Part shown: piece by piece, positions 34,982 to 44,076 of the stretch
How positions within the stretch are numbered: position 1 is the stretch's first letter
Layout: every line of letters starts with the position of its first letter
DNA from: Paraburkholderia guartelaensis
GTDB taxonomy: Bacteria; Pseudomonadota; Gammaproteobacteria; Burkholderiales; Burkholderiaceae
Direction: 5' to 3'
Length of the DNA stretch: 64,000 bases
Assembly (NCBI RefSeq): GCF_004353905.1
Contig: NZ_SMOD01000041.1
Span: 1 to 64,000, forward strand
Program-made: the position numbers and the translations under genes
Notes under the pieces: model-generated
What the model was told of the DNA's origin: nothing
Seen by the model: only the letters and a program-made list of their open reading frames with translations
Database searches by the model: none

Positions 34982-36072
34982 GTGCGTCACGTGTCACGCG
35001 CGTCGAAGCGCGCGCTTTTACGATTCCCACCGACAGTCCGGAGGCGGACGGCACCATTACCTGGCGCTCAACGACGCTCGTGCTGTGCGAGATCGACGCC
35101 GTCGGCTTTACCGGCGTTGGCTATACCTATGCGCATGCGGGCGCGGTGCCACTGATAAGCGGTGTGCTGGCGGATGCGGTGCATCGCTATGACATCTTCG
35201 ACATCTCCCGCATCAACCTCGAAATGCAGCGTGAGGTGCGCAACATCGGCCGCCCCGGACTCGCGGCCTGCGCCATTTCCGCTGTAGACGCGGCGCTATG
35301 GGACCTCAAGGCGAAAGCGCTTGGCTTGCCGTTGTGCGTGCTGCTAGGCATGCAGCGCGAAAGCGTGCCGGTGTATGGCAGCGGCGGCTTCACGAGCTAC
35401 GAAATCGACACCCTGACGCAGCAACTGCGTGGCTGGGTGGAGGACGATGGCTGCGCATGGGTCAAGATGAAAGTGGGATCGTGCCCGCACGAGGACTCTG
35501 CTCGCGTGGAGGCGGCGCGACGGGCCATTGGCGGCGCGGGGCTGTTCGTCGACGCCAACGGCGCTTACGAGGTCAAAGAGGCGCAGCGTCTTGCCGAATG
35601 CTTTGCGACGCAAGGCGTGCAATGGTTCGAGGAGCCTGTCTCCTCGCACGACCGCCGCGGCCTCACGGCGCTGCGGGCGGTGCTGCCCGCAGGCATGGTG
35701 CTCGCAGCGGGCGAATACGGTTATACCGCTGACGACTTCCGCGCACTGCTTGAAACACATGCCGTGGACGTGTTGCAGGCCGACGCCACGCGCTGCTGCG
35801 GCATAAGCGGGTTTCTCCAGGCCGACGCACTGTGCGACGCCTGGCATACGCCGCTCTCCGCCCACTGCGCGCCCGCGCTTCATCTGCACGTGGCATGCGC
35901 GGCGCGGCGCCTGCGACACATCGAGTGGTTTCACGACCACGCGAGAATCGAGGCGATGTTATTTGATGGCGCGCCGCAACTGCGTGGCGGCAGGATTACA
36001 CCCGACCTCACGCGGCCAGGCAACGGGCTGGCGTTCCGGCAGGTTGATGGCCAGCGCTTTGCGATCGGATGA
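34978..36072 (+). CDS. Enolase-superfamily enzyme (mandelate racemase/muconate cycloisomerase type)
   Basis: 364 residues. The capping domain (residues 1-130) is followed by the barrel with the KxK catalytic pair in WVKMKVGSCPHEDS, the metal ligands Asp in FVDANGAYEV, Glu in WFEEPVSSHD and Glu in LAAGEYGYT, and a C-terminal SAHCAPALHLH with a likely His. Members use Mg2+ to abstract a proton alpha to a carboxylate, mainly dehydrating or racemising sugar acids. A decayed relative lies at 45644-45943. Confidence 0.92.
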   Translation: MSASRVTRVEARAFTIPTDSPEADGTITWRSTTLVLCEIDAVGFTGVGYTYAHAGAVPLISGVLADAVHRYDIFDISRINLEMQREVRNIGRPGLAACAISAVDAALWDLKAKALGLPLCVLLGMQRESVPVYGSGGFTSYEIDTLTQQLRGWVEDDGCAWVKMKVGSCPHEDSARVEAARRAIGGAGLFVDANGAYEVKEAQRLAECFATQGVQWFEEPVSSHDRRGLTALRAVLPAGMVLAAGEYGYTADDFRALLETHAVDVLQADATRCCGISGFLQADALCDAWHTPLSAHCAPALHLHVACAARRLRHIEWFHDHARIEAMLFDGAPQLRGGRITPDLTRPGNGLAFRQVDGQRFAIG

Positions 36073-36131
36073 ACCGCGCCGCCCGCGCTGCGATGAATCA
36101 CGGCACGGGCGCCCCGACCAACGGCGTGTGA

Positions 36132-37160
36132 TCACCGTCTATGCGCTCGTGCCTGCCTGCGCAAATGCACGAACGCCATCGCGAGTCCAACGAGCCCAAG
36201 CACCGCCCCACCCATCGCGGCATGCACGTGGCGCTCCGTGAACAGCGGCACGTACCCGTCTCGCGCTTCGTCGTCGAAACGCCCGTGCGCACCGAAGTCT
36301 CCCGCGACTGGCGCGTACAGATCGTCAGGCGCGTCGGGCAAGCGCGGCTCGTCCGTGAGCTGACCGCGATAACCGGCATGCGCGAGGTAGCGGTCGATGA
36401 GACCCGGCGCCAGCATGTCGCCGACGATCGCGCGCATCGTGGACCACCCGAGCCATAGCGTGCGCCGGCGATGTTCTGCCGCGAAGCGAATCGCGCGAGC
36501 GGCCACTTCGGGCTGGTAGACGGGCGCGACGGGCCGCGCTCGCCGCCCCATGCGGTTGGCTGCCCAATCGAACTGCGGTGTATTCATAGCCGGCAGATCG
36601 ACAAGCGAAAGCCGTATTTTCAGGCCGTCGTGAATCAGTTCCGAGCGCAACGCGTCAGTGAATCCCCGCACCGCGAACTTCGCGCCGCAGTATGCAGATT
36701 GCAGCGGCACCGCGCGCGAAGCTAGCGCCGATCCAACGTTGACGATTGCGCCGCGATTGCGCTCACGCATGCGCGCAAGCGCCGCCATCGTCCCGTGCAC
36801 TTGCCCCAGATACGTCACCTGCGTCGCCCGCTCGAAGTCACGTGCTGAAAGCGCCGATACCGGTGCGAATACCGTTGCCATCGCGACATTTACCCAAACG
36901 TCGATTTCACCCAGTTCGCGTTCGATGCGCTCGGCTGCTGCTTCAACGGCTACCGCGTCGGCGACGTCGACAGGCACGGTAAGGGCGCGAACGTTCCACG
37001 CCGCTCGCAGTTGAGCAGCGGCACGCTCTAGGCGCTCCGGCTCGCGCGAGAGAAGCGCCACGTCATAGCCCGCGCTCGCAAATTCCTCGACCGCGGCGCG
37101 ACCGACACCCGCACCTGCGCCGGTGACAACGACTATCTTGCGTGGCATGGGCATGGACAT
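36132..37160 (-). CDS. Short-chain dehydrogenase/reductase with a C-terminal membrane segment
   Basis: 342 residues. The Rossmann motif VVVTGAGAGVGRAAVEEFA is at residues about 9-27, the catalytic Ser-Tyr-Lys set is in NVGSALASRAVPLQSAYCGAKFA. After the SDR domain (about 250 residues) an extra C-terminal part ends with a hydrophobic helix, AAMGGAVLGLVGLAMAFVHL, suggesting membrane association. The start at 37160 has GGAGA upstream; two further in-frame ATG codons follow closely. Substrate unknown. It is convergent with the enolase-superfamily gene. Confidence 0.9.
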   Translation of the reverse strand: MSMPMPRKIVVVTGAGAGVGRAAVEEFASAGYDVALLSREPERLERAAAQLRAAWNVRALTVPVDVADAVAVEAAAERIERELGEIDVWVNVAMATVFAPVSALSARDFERATQVTYLGQVHGTMAALARMRERNRGAIVNVGSALASRAVPLQSAYCGAKFAVRGFTDALRSELIHDGLKIRLSLVDLPAMNTPQFDWAANRMGRRARPVAPVYQPEVAARAIRFAAEHRRRTLWLGWSTMRAIVGDMLAPGLIDRYLAHAGYRGQLTDEPRLPDAPDDLYAPVAGDFGAHGRFDDEARDGYVPLFTERHVHAAMGGAVLGLVGLAMAFVHLRRQARAHRR

Positions 37161-37302
37161 AAGTCGCGACTTCTCCGGGGACCGTGAATGAAGCAAGCTG
37201 AGTGAACGCAACGACGCAACCGCTATGCCTGAGTATGACGTTTCGCGACGCCGATCACGGCGAGTAGAGTGGAGCGGTTCGGGCCGCCCAAGTGAGCCCG
37301 AC

Positions 37303-37762
37303 TTAGCCCTTCTCGCCGGCAGGCCGCGCAACGGCTTCAATGAGTGCGCGTAACTGCTCGAGCGAGTACGGCTTGCGCAGGAACACGCATTCGAACCCCA
37401 GATCGCACTGCTTCCTTGCCAACCTGGGCGGCGACGCCCGAAGGGCACGCCGATTGCACATGCCTTCGTCGTCAGAATCCCACTCCTGACCCGGAGCACG
37501 CACGTGGCCACCAACGGCAAGCTCGAGCCCGAAACGGCGGTGACTGACCGCACGGAGCGGTCCTCGCTTTCGCGTCTCGGCCCTGGACGTGCGAGGCGCA
37601 GGATATCCTCCGCTGCGGCCAGTTTGACGAGACGGCGAGCTCCGGCTTCCGTCCGCGTCCGAACCGGGCGGCGACATGGAATCCCGACATGTCGGGCAGA
37701 CCGAGGCCGAGTGGCGGCCGGCCGCAATTTACGCCGTTGCTCCCTGCCGGGCGACAGCACAT
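37303..37762 (-). pseudogene. Decayed response-regulator receiver sequence
   Basis: Two pieces of receiver domain are visible on the minus strand in different frames. Near 37720-37640 the frame reads LGLPDMSGFHVAARF, the segment after the phosphorylated Asp (which itself is lost). Near 37405-37303 another frame reads CVFLRKPYSLEQLRALIEAV, the last helix after the conserved Lys. The interval between does not read as a receiver. At least one indel and an insertion separate the pieces, so no product is expected. Confidence 0.65.
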
Positions 37763-37905
37763 TGACGCTCGCAGTGGTCACTATGTGCGCTACCGTCATG
37801 CGCCACGCGATCTATCTTCATTTGGGCCTCGCACGTAGGCGAGCGAGAGTGCCGCGCACCACGGACCGCGCCGCGCTGGTTCGCTTCTGAAATAGCGAAG
37901 CCATC

Positions 37906-38284
37906 GTGGTACTCAGCATTCCTGACCTTTTGAACATGTCGATGATCGCGATGGCCGCCGCGATCCGTCCAGCTCGTCCACCTGGAGGTCCCCGAAACGG
38001 GAAGTGCGTGGCGCATGCTTTCGCCGCTGCTGGGCACCGGTGCGGCCAGCGTTTTTCTCATCTACCTGCGTTGTACCGGGATGTCCAGGTCGGTCGTCGG
38101 CACGCTGGCCGGCAAGATGAACATGCAGGACCTCGTCAGGTTCCGGATGCCGCTATGTCCGCGGCGACCTGAGACCATCGTCCAGCCCTCACTTCGCCGG
38201 GCTCGGTGTGAGTCCCATCAGGGCACTGCCCGTGAGGCTCTCCTCGCATTCACACGAAACCCGGAATTGATGGGCCAGCGGTGA
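37906..38284 (+). pseudogene. 3' fragment of an Nramp-family transporter, frameshifted
   Basis: Pieces of the C-terminal half of an Nramp transporter appear in turn: DLLNMSMIAMAAAI (37930-37970), then in another frame VPETGSAWRMLSPLLGTGAA and SVVGTLAGKMNMQDLVRFRM, then after about 38160 a further frame gives HFAGLGVSPIRALPV. The N-terminal half is missing; an N-terminal Nramp fragment lies at 10301-10819 on the other strand. At least two frameshifts make this a relic. Confidence 0.75.
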
Positions 38285-38651
38285 ACGGACCGCGGCCGCG
38301 GGCGTTTGCGATCCTGCGAGCGCAATCGTTCTACCGCTGAGCGGTTGTGCTCATTCTTCACGTGATCGGTATCGATGTGCCCGGTTCCAAGAGAGGCAAA
38401 GCCGGCTCAGAAGATAACCTGGCGTCTCACCCCGGTGGAACCAGGGCCATGCGCGGCCCTCCGGAAAACGTTATTCCGGGCAAGCCGGCGCCACGCGCCG
38501 CGGCGCGAATTCCACGAGGCGGTCGGCACGGTCGCTGGCTTGGGGCACGACGATTGCTGCTTGAGCGTACCCTTGGGTTCGCTCGCCGCGGAAATGGCGC
38601 CACTTACCCCCGACGGGTGCACCGAGGCATAGCAAAAGCAGGAGCGCAATC
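38285..38651. other. Intergenic stretch upstream of the DUF883 gene
   Basis: No supported gene. Several frames are open but are Arg/Pro-rich and share no family signature. The promoter for the three-gene set 38652-39623 should lie here. The sequence just before 38652, GCAGGAGCGCAATC, supplies a ribosome-binding site. Confidence 0.5.
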
Positions 38652-38909
38652 ATGACTTCGACCGATGGGCAAGGCATTGCAAACGAGGTGGCTGCCCAAG
38701 CCCCGGAAAAGGCCGGTGCCGTCCCAGGTGACCCGGCGTCCCAACTCGCCAGTAAGGCGACGCAGCTGTGCGGCGAGTCTCAGCAGCTCTTCGCCGACGC
38801 CGTCGCAGTCACACGCGATGCGATCACGGAGAGCCCTTTGCGGGTCCTCGGCGTAACAGCCGCGATCAGCTTTGCGCTCGGGGCCTTATGGGGCTGGCGT
38901 CGCGACTGA
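38652..38909 (+). CDS. DUF883 family protein (ElaB/YqjD/YgaM-like)
   Basis: 85 residues: a charged helical N-terminus and a C-terminal hydrophobic helix with glycine-zipper character (VLGVTAAISFALGALWGWRRD). This is the layout of ElaB/YqjD proteins, which anchor ribosomes at the inner membrane in stationary-phase E. coli; that role is not proven here. GCAGGAG lies upstream. It begins a set with the holin-like and YqjK-like genes, the same order as yqjD-yqjE-yqjK. Confidence 0.88.
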   Translation: MTSTDGQGIANEVAAQAPEKAGAVPGDPASQLASKATQLCGESQQLFADAVAVTRDAITESPLRVLGVTAAISFALGALWGWRRD

Positions 38910-38940
38910 GTTCTGAAAGACGGGTCGTGGAGAACGTGCG

Positions 38941-39315
38941 ATGTCCGTACAGACAAAACTCGCCCGCTGGCGCATGTTGGCGAATTTCGCCTTGTGCAGA
39001 CTCGGTGACTATGCCGAACTATTGTCCATCGAGGCAGCGGACGCGCGAGCGCGCCTGCTGCGTGAATTCATCGCCCTGGCCGCACTGACTGTTAGCGGGC
39101 TGTTCACGCTTTCATTTTTCTGTCTCGCGCTCATCGCGTCGGCATGGAGCAAGCCCTACTTCCTTTACGTCGTCTGGGGGATTGCAGTCGCGTGGCTGGT
39201 TCTCTCCCTTGTCGCTCTTTGCGCGTTCCGCGCGCTCAGCCCCGCCCCGGCATTCCGCCTGGTCAAGGATGAGATGCGGGCTGATCTTGAGACTTTGCGC
39301 GAAGCGTTGAAATGA
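38941..39315 (+). CDS. Phage-holin-family/YqjE-like membrane protein
   Basis: 124 residues. An N-terminal amphipathic region (LARWRMLANFALCRLGDYAE) precedes two membrane helices (LAALTVSGLFTLSFFCLALI and YVVWGIAVAWLVLSLVAL) and a charged tail. It matches the holin superfamily III/YqjE family. The start has GTGGAG upstream and its stop overlaps the next gene (ATGA at 39312). Confidence 0.88.
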   Translation: MSVQTKLARWRMLANFALCRLGDYAELLSIEAADARARLLREFIALAALTVSGLFTLSFFCLALIASAWSKPYFLYVVWGIAVAWLVLSLVALCAFRALSPAPAFRLVKDEMRADLETLREALK

Positions 39316-39623
39316 GACCTTCCGAGCATACTCGCCGTATCCGCGAAGTCGCCATTCTCGAGCGCATGGAGGCGACACGCGCGCGACTGCAGGCATTCAG
39401 CCGGCGATCGCGGGAAGATCTAACGCGTGACGTCCGTAGCGCACAGGCGCTAACGACCGCGAACATTGCCCGCGCATTCCTCACCGCCCCGCACGTTACG
39501 CTGGTGGGCTCGATCGTGCTGGCGGCATTGATTCTCGGCCCTCGGCGCGTGGTACCGGTTGTCGTGCGCACGAGCCTGACGAGCTGGGTCGCGCGCAACG
39601 TCCGTGCGCTCGTTGGTCGATAA
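39312..39623 (+). CDS. YqjK-like small membrane protein
   Basis: 103 residues. A basic helical N-terminal half (EVAILERMEATRARLQAFSR) is followed by one membrane helix (VTLVGSIVLAALILGPRRVV). Sequence similarity to YqjK is weak, but its place after YqjD- and YqjE-like genes, coupled by ATGA, supports the assignment. Function unknown. Confidence 0.7.
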   Translation: MRPSEHTRRIREVAILERMEATRARLQAFSRRSREDLTRDVRSAQALTTANIARAFLTAPHVTLVGSIVLAALILGPRRVVPVVVRTSLTSWVARNVRALVGR

Positions 39624-39963
39624 GAGCGCCTTCTCTGCGTGACCATCGGCCGCACGCCGTTGAGGGCGCCGCGTTGGCCTGGGCTACGGGGTATGCTGTT
39701 TGACCATCATGTTCAATCGCGTGGGCACCATGAAAACACTGGAAATCGACCGGCTACGGCCTGGGCCGCACGCTCAAAGTGAAGCCCGTCGAAGCGGGGC
39801 CAAGGCGGGCGCTGGAAACGCGCCCCCCTGTGCCCTGCTCAACGCCCAACGCCCGGCAGGCTCCGGCGATCGCGCTGTATGGGCAGCACACGATTCCTTG
39901 TCTTCCGCCTGTTCTTCGATCGCCTATGCATGCAGCCATTGAGTCTCGGTTCCCGGGAAGCTG
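39624..39963. other. Intergenic stretch between convergent genes
   Basis: No supported gene. A frame at 39700-39942 is open but has no ribosome-binding site or family signature. The stretch separates the YqjK-like gene from the convergently oriented Mn catalase gene. Confidence 0.45.
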
Positions 39964-40874
39964 TCATTTCGCATCTTCGCTACGCCGCGCCTGACTGGCG
40001 ACGTCAGGCTCGATGGGTGCCTCCCCCAGCTCGGCGCCCGTCTGCGGATCCACTGAAGTCTCCGATGCCAGTCGCGTGCTCAAGGCCGTGAGCGCGGCCT
40101 GCTGGTTCGCGTCCAGGTTGATCCACGCGTTGCCGTCGCCACCGTCCACCGCCGGTTCGCCTTGCTGCATTTCCAGACGTTGCCGCTATTCCACGGTGCG
40201 GCGTCGCCTTCACCGCCGTGCGACATCTTGTAGTAGACGTTCGCGAATCTGGCCACTGGCGGGCGCTTGCCCGGCGGAAAGTTGCCCTGGTTGGCGTACA
40301 GGGCCTTTTCGAACGACTTCTGGTGGGAGACCTCGCGCGTCATCAGGAACCCCAGGGCGTCGCGGATGCCCGGATCCTCCGTGACATTGATCAGCCGCTC
40401 ATAGACGATCTTCGCGCGTGCCTCGGCAGCAATGTTCGAGCGCAGGTCAGCAGTGGGTTCACCGATGGTGTCAATGTAGCCCGCGCTCCACGGCACGCCG
40501 GCCGAATTGACCAGAGGAGGTCCACCGCCAAAAAGCACCTGCGTGACATGGCTGTCGTTGCCGGCACCGTTGAGTTTGCGGTAGAGATCCGCCTGTTCGT
40601 CAGTGGCTTCGGCAAGCTCGCCCTTCGCGCCCTTCTTGAGCATGGCCACGATGGTGCCGATGATCTCCAGATGGCTGAGTTCCTCGGTCGCGATATCGAA
40701 CAGCATGTCCTTGCGACCGGGGTCGTCCTCGGATACCGCCTGAGTAAAATAGCGCATTGCGGCAGCGAGTTCTCCCTGAGGTCCTCCGAACTGCTCCAGG
40801 AGGAGGTTGGCAAGACCAGGATTGGTTACGTCTACGCGCACGGTGTACTGCAGCTTCCGGTTATGCATGAACAT
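39964..40874 (-). pseudogene. Manganese catalase with a C-terminal frameshift
   Basis: From ATG 40874 (GGAG upstream) the frame encodes a di-manganese catalase: Glu and His ligands in GELAAAMRYFTQA, DIATEELSHLEIIG, SNIAAEARAKIVYERL and REVSHQKSFEKAL. At about 40172 the frame changes: the first frame goes into CSKANRRWTV, while the next frame continues MQQGEPAVDGGDGNAWINL to a natural stop at 39964. Restoring one G (TGGGAA instead of TGGAA) rejoins them as NVWEMQQGE. The catalytic helices are intact, so a protein with an aberrant tail could still be made. Converts H2O2 to water and oxygen. Confidence 0.85.
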
Positions 40875-40959
40875 GAGGCTCTCCAGTATTTTTTGCCGAA
40901 CCTGACAATTTGGATTGCTAACAGATTTAAACCAGGGGATGGAATTCCCGGCCCGCTCG

Positions 40960-41460
40960 CTACGCTTTTGCTGCCGCCCTGGCGTTACCTGCCGTCTCGG
41001 CAAACTTTGAGAGCTTCAGATCGGTAGCCTTTTCTTCCTCAAGCGTTTCCTTGAGCAGATTCACCGCCTCGCTGTGACCGAGCAGTTTGCCGAGCGCGCA
41101 CAGACTGCCATATGCCGCGATCTCGTAGTGCTCGACCTTTTGTGCTGCGGCGATGAGCCCTGCGTCCAGAACGGGACCCTTTTCGATTTCCTCGATCAGT
41201 TCATCCCCTTCCTCGATGAGGCCTTCCATCGCGACACATTTCATGCGTTTCAGGCGCAGTCCCGTCACTTCGACTACCTTGTCGATCCGCTCGATCTGCC
41301 CCCGCGTTTCTTCCAGGTGAGTCTTGAATGCCTCCGCGAGTTCAGGATCGCTAACGGTGCGCGAAAGCTTCCCGAGCGCACGGGTCAGTTGTTTTTCTGC
41401 GCTGTAGATGTCCGACAGCATGTGGACGAAAAGGTCGTCGACCGTCTTTCTCTGGCTCAT
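40960..41460 (-). CDS. DUF892 (YciF-like) ferritin-like protein
   Basis: 166 residues, all-helical. FVHMLSDIYSAEKQLTRAL, then LEETRGQIERIDKV and AAQKVEHYEIAAYGSLCAL give the four-helix bundle and the conserved Glu/His that could bind two metals. YciF-type proteins are stress-induced. The ATG at 41460 has GGAGG upstream. It lies 85 bases upstream of the Mn catalase gene and is probably transcribed with it. Confidence 0.92.
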   Translation of the reverse strand: MSQRKTVDDLFVHMLSDIYSAEKQLTRALGKLSRTVSDPELAEAFKTHLEETRGQIERIDKVVEVTGLRLKRMKCVAMEGLIEEGDELIEEIEKGPVLDAGLIAAAQKVEHYEIAAYGSLCALGKLLGHSEAVNLLKETLEEEKATDLKLSKFAETAGNARAAAKA

Positions 41461-41806
41461 GATTGCCTCCATGGTTGGGCGAGGTGGGAAGCGCAACCAC
41501 CATTCCCGCGACCACGCCAGCCGTCGCCGGGCCACGCGAAGGCTCCGGGAAAGGTAGTGCGTCTCGCATCCGGAGATTTACGGGCGCGCGGCGCGGGTTA
41601 ACTCGCGCTCCGGCGCGATGCCCTTCCGACCTCGTCACAGTGCCGCCATGCGCATATGCGCCGCATTCCGCGGCGTCAAGAACAGGTCCCGATGGACGTC
41701 GGAAGGAAGCCCCGCGGACAGGAGCAGCTTTCGAGCCGGGCGGTGGCGTACTGCAACCTGTTAGTGGCTCCTGAGGAGTACTCGCTCTCCTGGCCGGACC
41801 GCACCC
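41461..41806. other. Divergent intergenic stretch between DUF892 and SDR genes
   Basis: No supported gene. It must carry the promoter of the DUF892-Mn catalase unit. Just before 41807 the SDR reading frame stays open back to 41765 (SPGRTAP before the ATG), whereas family members often have a longer N-terminal tail, so part of the tail may have been lost here. Confidence 0.45.
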
Positions 41807-42598
41807 ATGGACCCACCACCTGACCATGGCGAGAAGAGCTATCGCGGCTCGGGGCGACTCGCCGGCAAGGTAGCCCTTGTGACGGGCGGTGACAGTGGAA
41901 TTGGCCGGGCGGTCTGCATCGCGTTCGCGCGGGAAGGTGCCGACCTCGCCATTGCATACTATGACGAACACGAGGATGCGCAGGAAACCGCGCGCTGGGT
42001 GGAGGACGCCGGCCGCCGCGTCCTGCTGCTACCCGGCGACATCCGCGATCGCCGCTGGTGCCGTGAACTCGTAAGCAAGGCCGTCGAGGAACTGGGCAAG
42101 CTCGACGTGCTCGTGAACAACGCGGCATACCAGATGACCTACGAATCGATCGGTGCGATCAGCGACGAGGAGTGGGACCGCACCTTCGATACGAACATCG
42201 GCGCCATGTTCCGCATTTCACGCGAAGCCATTGCCGTGATGCGGCCCGGCGGCGCAATCATCAACACGGCGTCCATCAACGCAGACAAGCCCAATCCCAC
42301 CCTCCTCGCCTACGCAGCCACCAAGGGCGCGATCCAGAACTTTACGGGCGGGCTCGCCCAGCTGGTGGCGCAGCGTGGCATACGCGTGAACTGTGTCGCG
42401 CCCGGGCCGATCTGGACGCCGTTGATCCCTTCGACCATGCGTGCAGAGACCGTGCGCGAGTTCGGCAAGGCGACGCCCATGGGCCGTCCGGGACAGCCAG
42501 CCGAGCTGGCCGGCGCGTACGTGCTGCTCGCGTCGCAGGAGGCAAGCTACATATCCGGTGCAACTGTCGCCGTGACGGGTGGCACGCCACTTATCTAG
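41807..42598 (+). CDS. Short-chain dehydrogenase/reductase (YghA-like)
   Basis: 263 residues. GKVALVTGGDSGIGRAVCIA is the NAD(P) motif, NNAAYQ follows, and NTASINADKPNPTLLAYAATKGA holds Ser, Tyr and Lys of the active site. The start MDPPPDHGEKSYRGSGRLAG matches the family, though many members have 20-40 further residues before it. I see no good ribosome-binding site before the ATG at 41807, so the N-terminus may be eroded. Substrate unknown; related proteins are stress-linked aldehyde/alcohol reductases. Confidence 0.85.
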   Translation: MDPPPDHGEKSYRGSGRLAGKVALVTGGDSGIGRAVCIAFAREGADLAIAYYDEHEDAQETARWVEDAGRRVLLLPGDIRDRRWCRELVSKAVEELGKLDVLVNNAAYQMTYESIGAISDEEWDRTFDTNIGAMFRISREAIAVMRPGGAIINTASINADKPNPTLLAYAATKGAIQNFTGGLAQLVAQRGIRVNCVAPGPIWTPLIPSTMRAETVREFGKATPMGRPGQPAELAGAYVLLASQEASYISGATVAVTGGTPLI

Positions 42599-42684
42599 GT
42601 CCTTTGTCCGTACCGACGTGGACGCGCGCTACCGTGGCTTGTGCCTGCGGGCACGGGCACGAGGGAGCTCAGACTCCAGACACG

Positions 42685-43088
42685 GATAGAAAGCTTGCGC
42701 GCGGCAGCAGGATCCGGATTGCCGAGCACGGGCGCCGACAGGGATCCCTGGCCAGGCGAACTGTGCAGGTCTGCCAGTTCGCGTGCGTTATTCGGACGGA
42801 TCGCGCTCATCGAATCGTGCATCGCGTGGTTGCCCGCACGTGCGAAAGTCCTTCGCCCCGCTTCGCGCGCGATGTCGTCGTGCGGCACCATGCTGATGAC
42901 GACATCACACTCAGAGGGCGCGTCCCAGGCTCAGGTGACCACCGCCGCGCTGGCGCCGTGCCAGACTGCCTGAGCCGCGGCGATGCGGCGGTCGAACACC
43001 CCCGCGCGGCGTCCGTTCGTGATGAGATTGGTGGCGAATGCGGCGACCATGCGACCTGTGGTGACCATGCCAACCGACGGCGTTGCGC
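42685..43088 (-). pseudogene. Relic of a 3-hydroxyisobutyrate-dehydrogenase-like gene
   Basis: On the minus strand one frame reads SVGMVTTGRMVAAFATNLIT, GRRAGVFDRRIAAAQAV, then after an in-frame TGA at about 42930, ECDVVISMVPHDDIAREAG, ARELADLHSSPGQGSLSAPV and ARKLSI. This is the NAD-binding domain of the beta-hydroxyacid dehydrogenase family (dinucleotide motif, CDVVISM and the substrate-site loop) with changes at key positions: the GLGxMG motif is degraded and the conserved STI/SP loop is altered. The C-terminal helical domain is absent. Confidence 0.78.
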
Positions 43089-43602
43089 GTGACGACGACT
43101 GCCCCGCGCGATTGTCTTCGTGCAGGCTGCAACGTGAAAATAACGATAACGGCTGCAAGCCCAAAGGTCTTCGCATGCACGCCGCTTCCAGGCCACGGCG
43201 AGAGAGACGAAAATCCGGGCCGCGTGCCGGGTGAGAGCAGGATGAGAGAAAAGGCGGCCATGGCGACCGCGCCTGCGAGGATCGCAGCCCGTGAAACTGC
43301 GCCGCGCGCGCCCGTACGGCTGTTGGGTGCCGCGCGCCGTCGCGAAATCCGCGCGTAGATCCATCTCTCCCATGAAGCCTCTTCTCTCAGGTCGAAGGCC
43401 CGGGCCGGACATGCACCAGGCGCCACCGGCAGAGCAGAAAGCGTGCCGCGCGACCGACCCGCGGAGTCAGTAACGACCGCCAGGACAAACGGGCATCGGC
43501 CGAAGCAAGCCGATGCCCAACTTGCCGCTCAGACAGTGTTTCACTGAAGGTGCGCGGCGATCCTCCTGGAAACACTGTGACGTCCATAAGACCTGAATGG
43601 CA
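43089..43602. other. Stretch with traces of a membrane protein, not assignable
   Basis: On the minus strand an ATG at about 43372 follows a GAGAGAAGAGG sequence, but the frame soon becomes Arg-rich. The neighbouring frame contains two hydrophobic segments, AAILAGAVAMAAFSLILLSP and FGLAAVIVIFTLQ, at about 43290-43130. This could be a small membrane protein broken by a frameshift. I could not match it to a family. Confidence 0.35.
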
Positions 43603-44076
43603 TCACACGTCCACCGGGTTATTCACACCGGGATCACGTCCCGGAAGTTCGCCGGCTGCCCACCAGTACGGACGGCAGTTGTAGTAATCATGCAGCTGCG
43701 TGCCCCATGTCGGATCGGCCATCGATGGCCAGTGATCCTTATCAAATCCAGGGTCGTCCTTGATACGCTGTGCCTGAATGTCGACGCGAAAACACTTCTC
43801 GTTGGTGTCAAGTGTCAGTGCATTCCATGGAATCGCATGAAGCGTATTGCCCATGCCGAGAAATCCACCCTCGGACAGAACAGCGTATGCGACGCGACCG
43901 CTACGCACGTCAAGCATGATGTCGGAAATCTTGCCGACATGTTCGCCATCGGCGGAAATCACCTTGTTGCCGTCAAGCGTGGCCGCGGCCATGACTTCGG
44001 GGCCGGGGCCTTCGCCGACTCCCCCGCCGGCAATCTGTGCGCCAGTACCGCCCGTTTGGGGATGGAGGATAGTCAT
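43603..44076 (-). CDS. PRC-barrel domain protein
   Basis: 157 residues. A Gly-rich N-terminus is followed by the PRC-barrel: GNKVISADGEHVGKISDIML, RVAYAVLSEGGFLGMG and HAIPWNALTLD. The C-terminal part has DHWPSMADPTWGTQLHDYY, typical of bacterial PRC proteins with a photosynthetic-reaction-centre-like fold but no photosynthetic role. The ATG at 44076 has AAGGAGC upstream. Likely a stress-responsive cytosolic protein. Confidence 0.9.
   Translation of the reverse strand: MTILHPQTGGTGAQIAGGGVGEGPGPEVMAAATLDGNKVISADGEHVGKISDIMLDVRSGRVAYAVLSEGGFLGMGNTLHAIPWNALTLDTNEKCFRVDIQAQRIKDDPGFDKDHWPSMADPTWGTQLHDYYNCRPYWWAAGELPGRDPGVNNPVDV

Noticed and set aside
37729..37905. Search for the missing gspG 5' end near the right breakpoint of the suspected inversion
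   Set aside because: No prepilin signal (GFTLIE-like) or pseudopilin helix was found on the plus strand here, so the inversion is left as a hypothesis.
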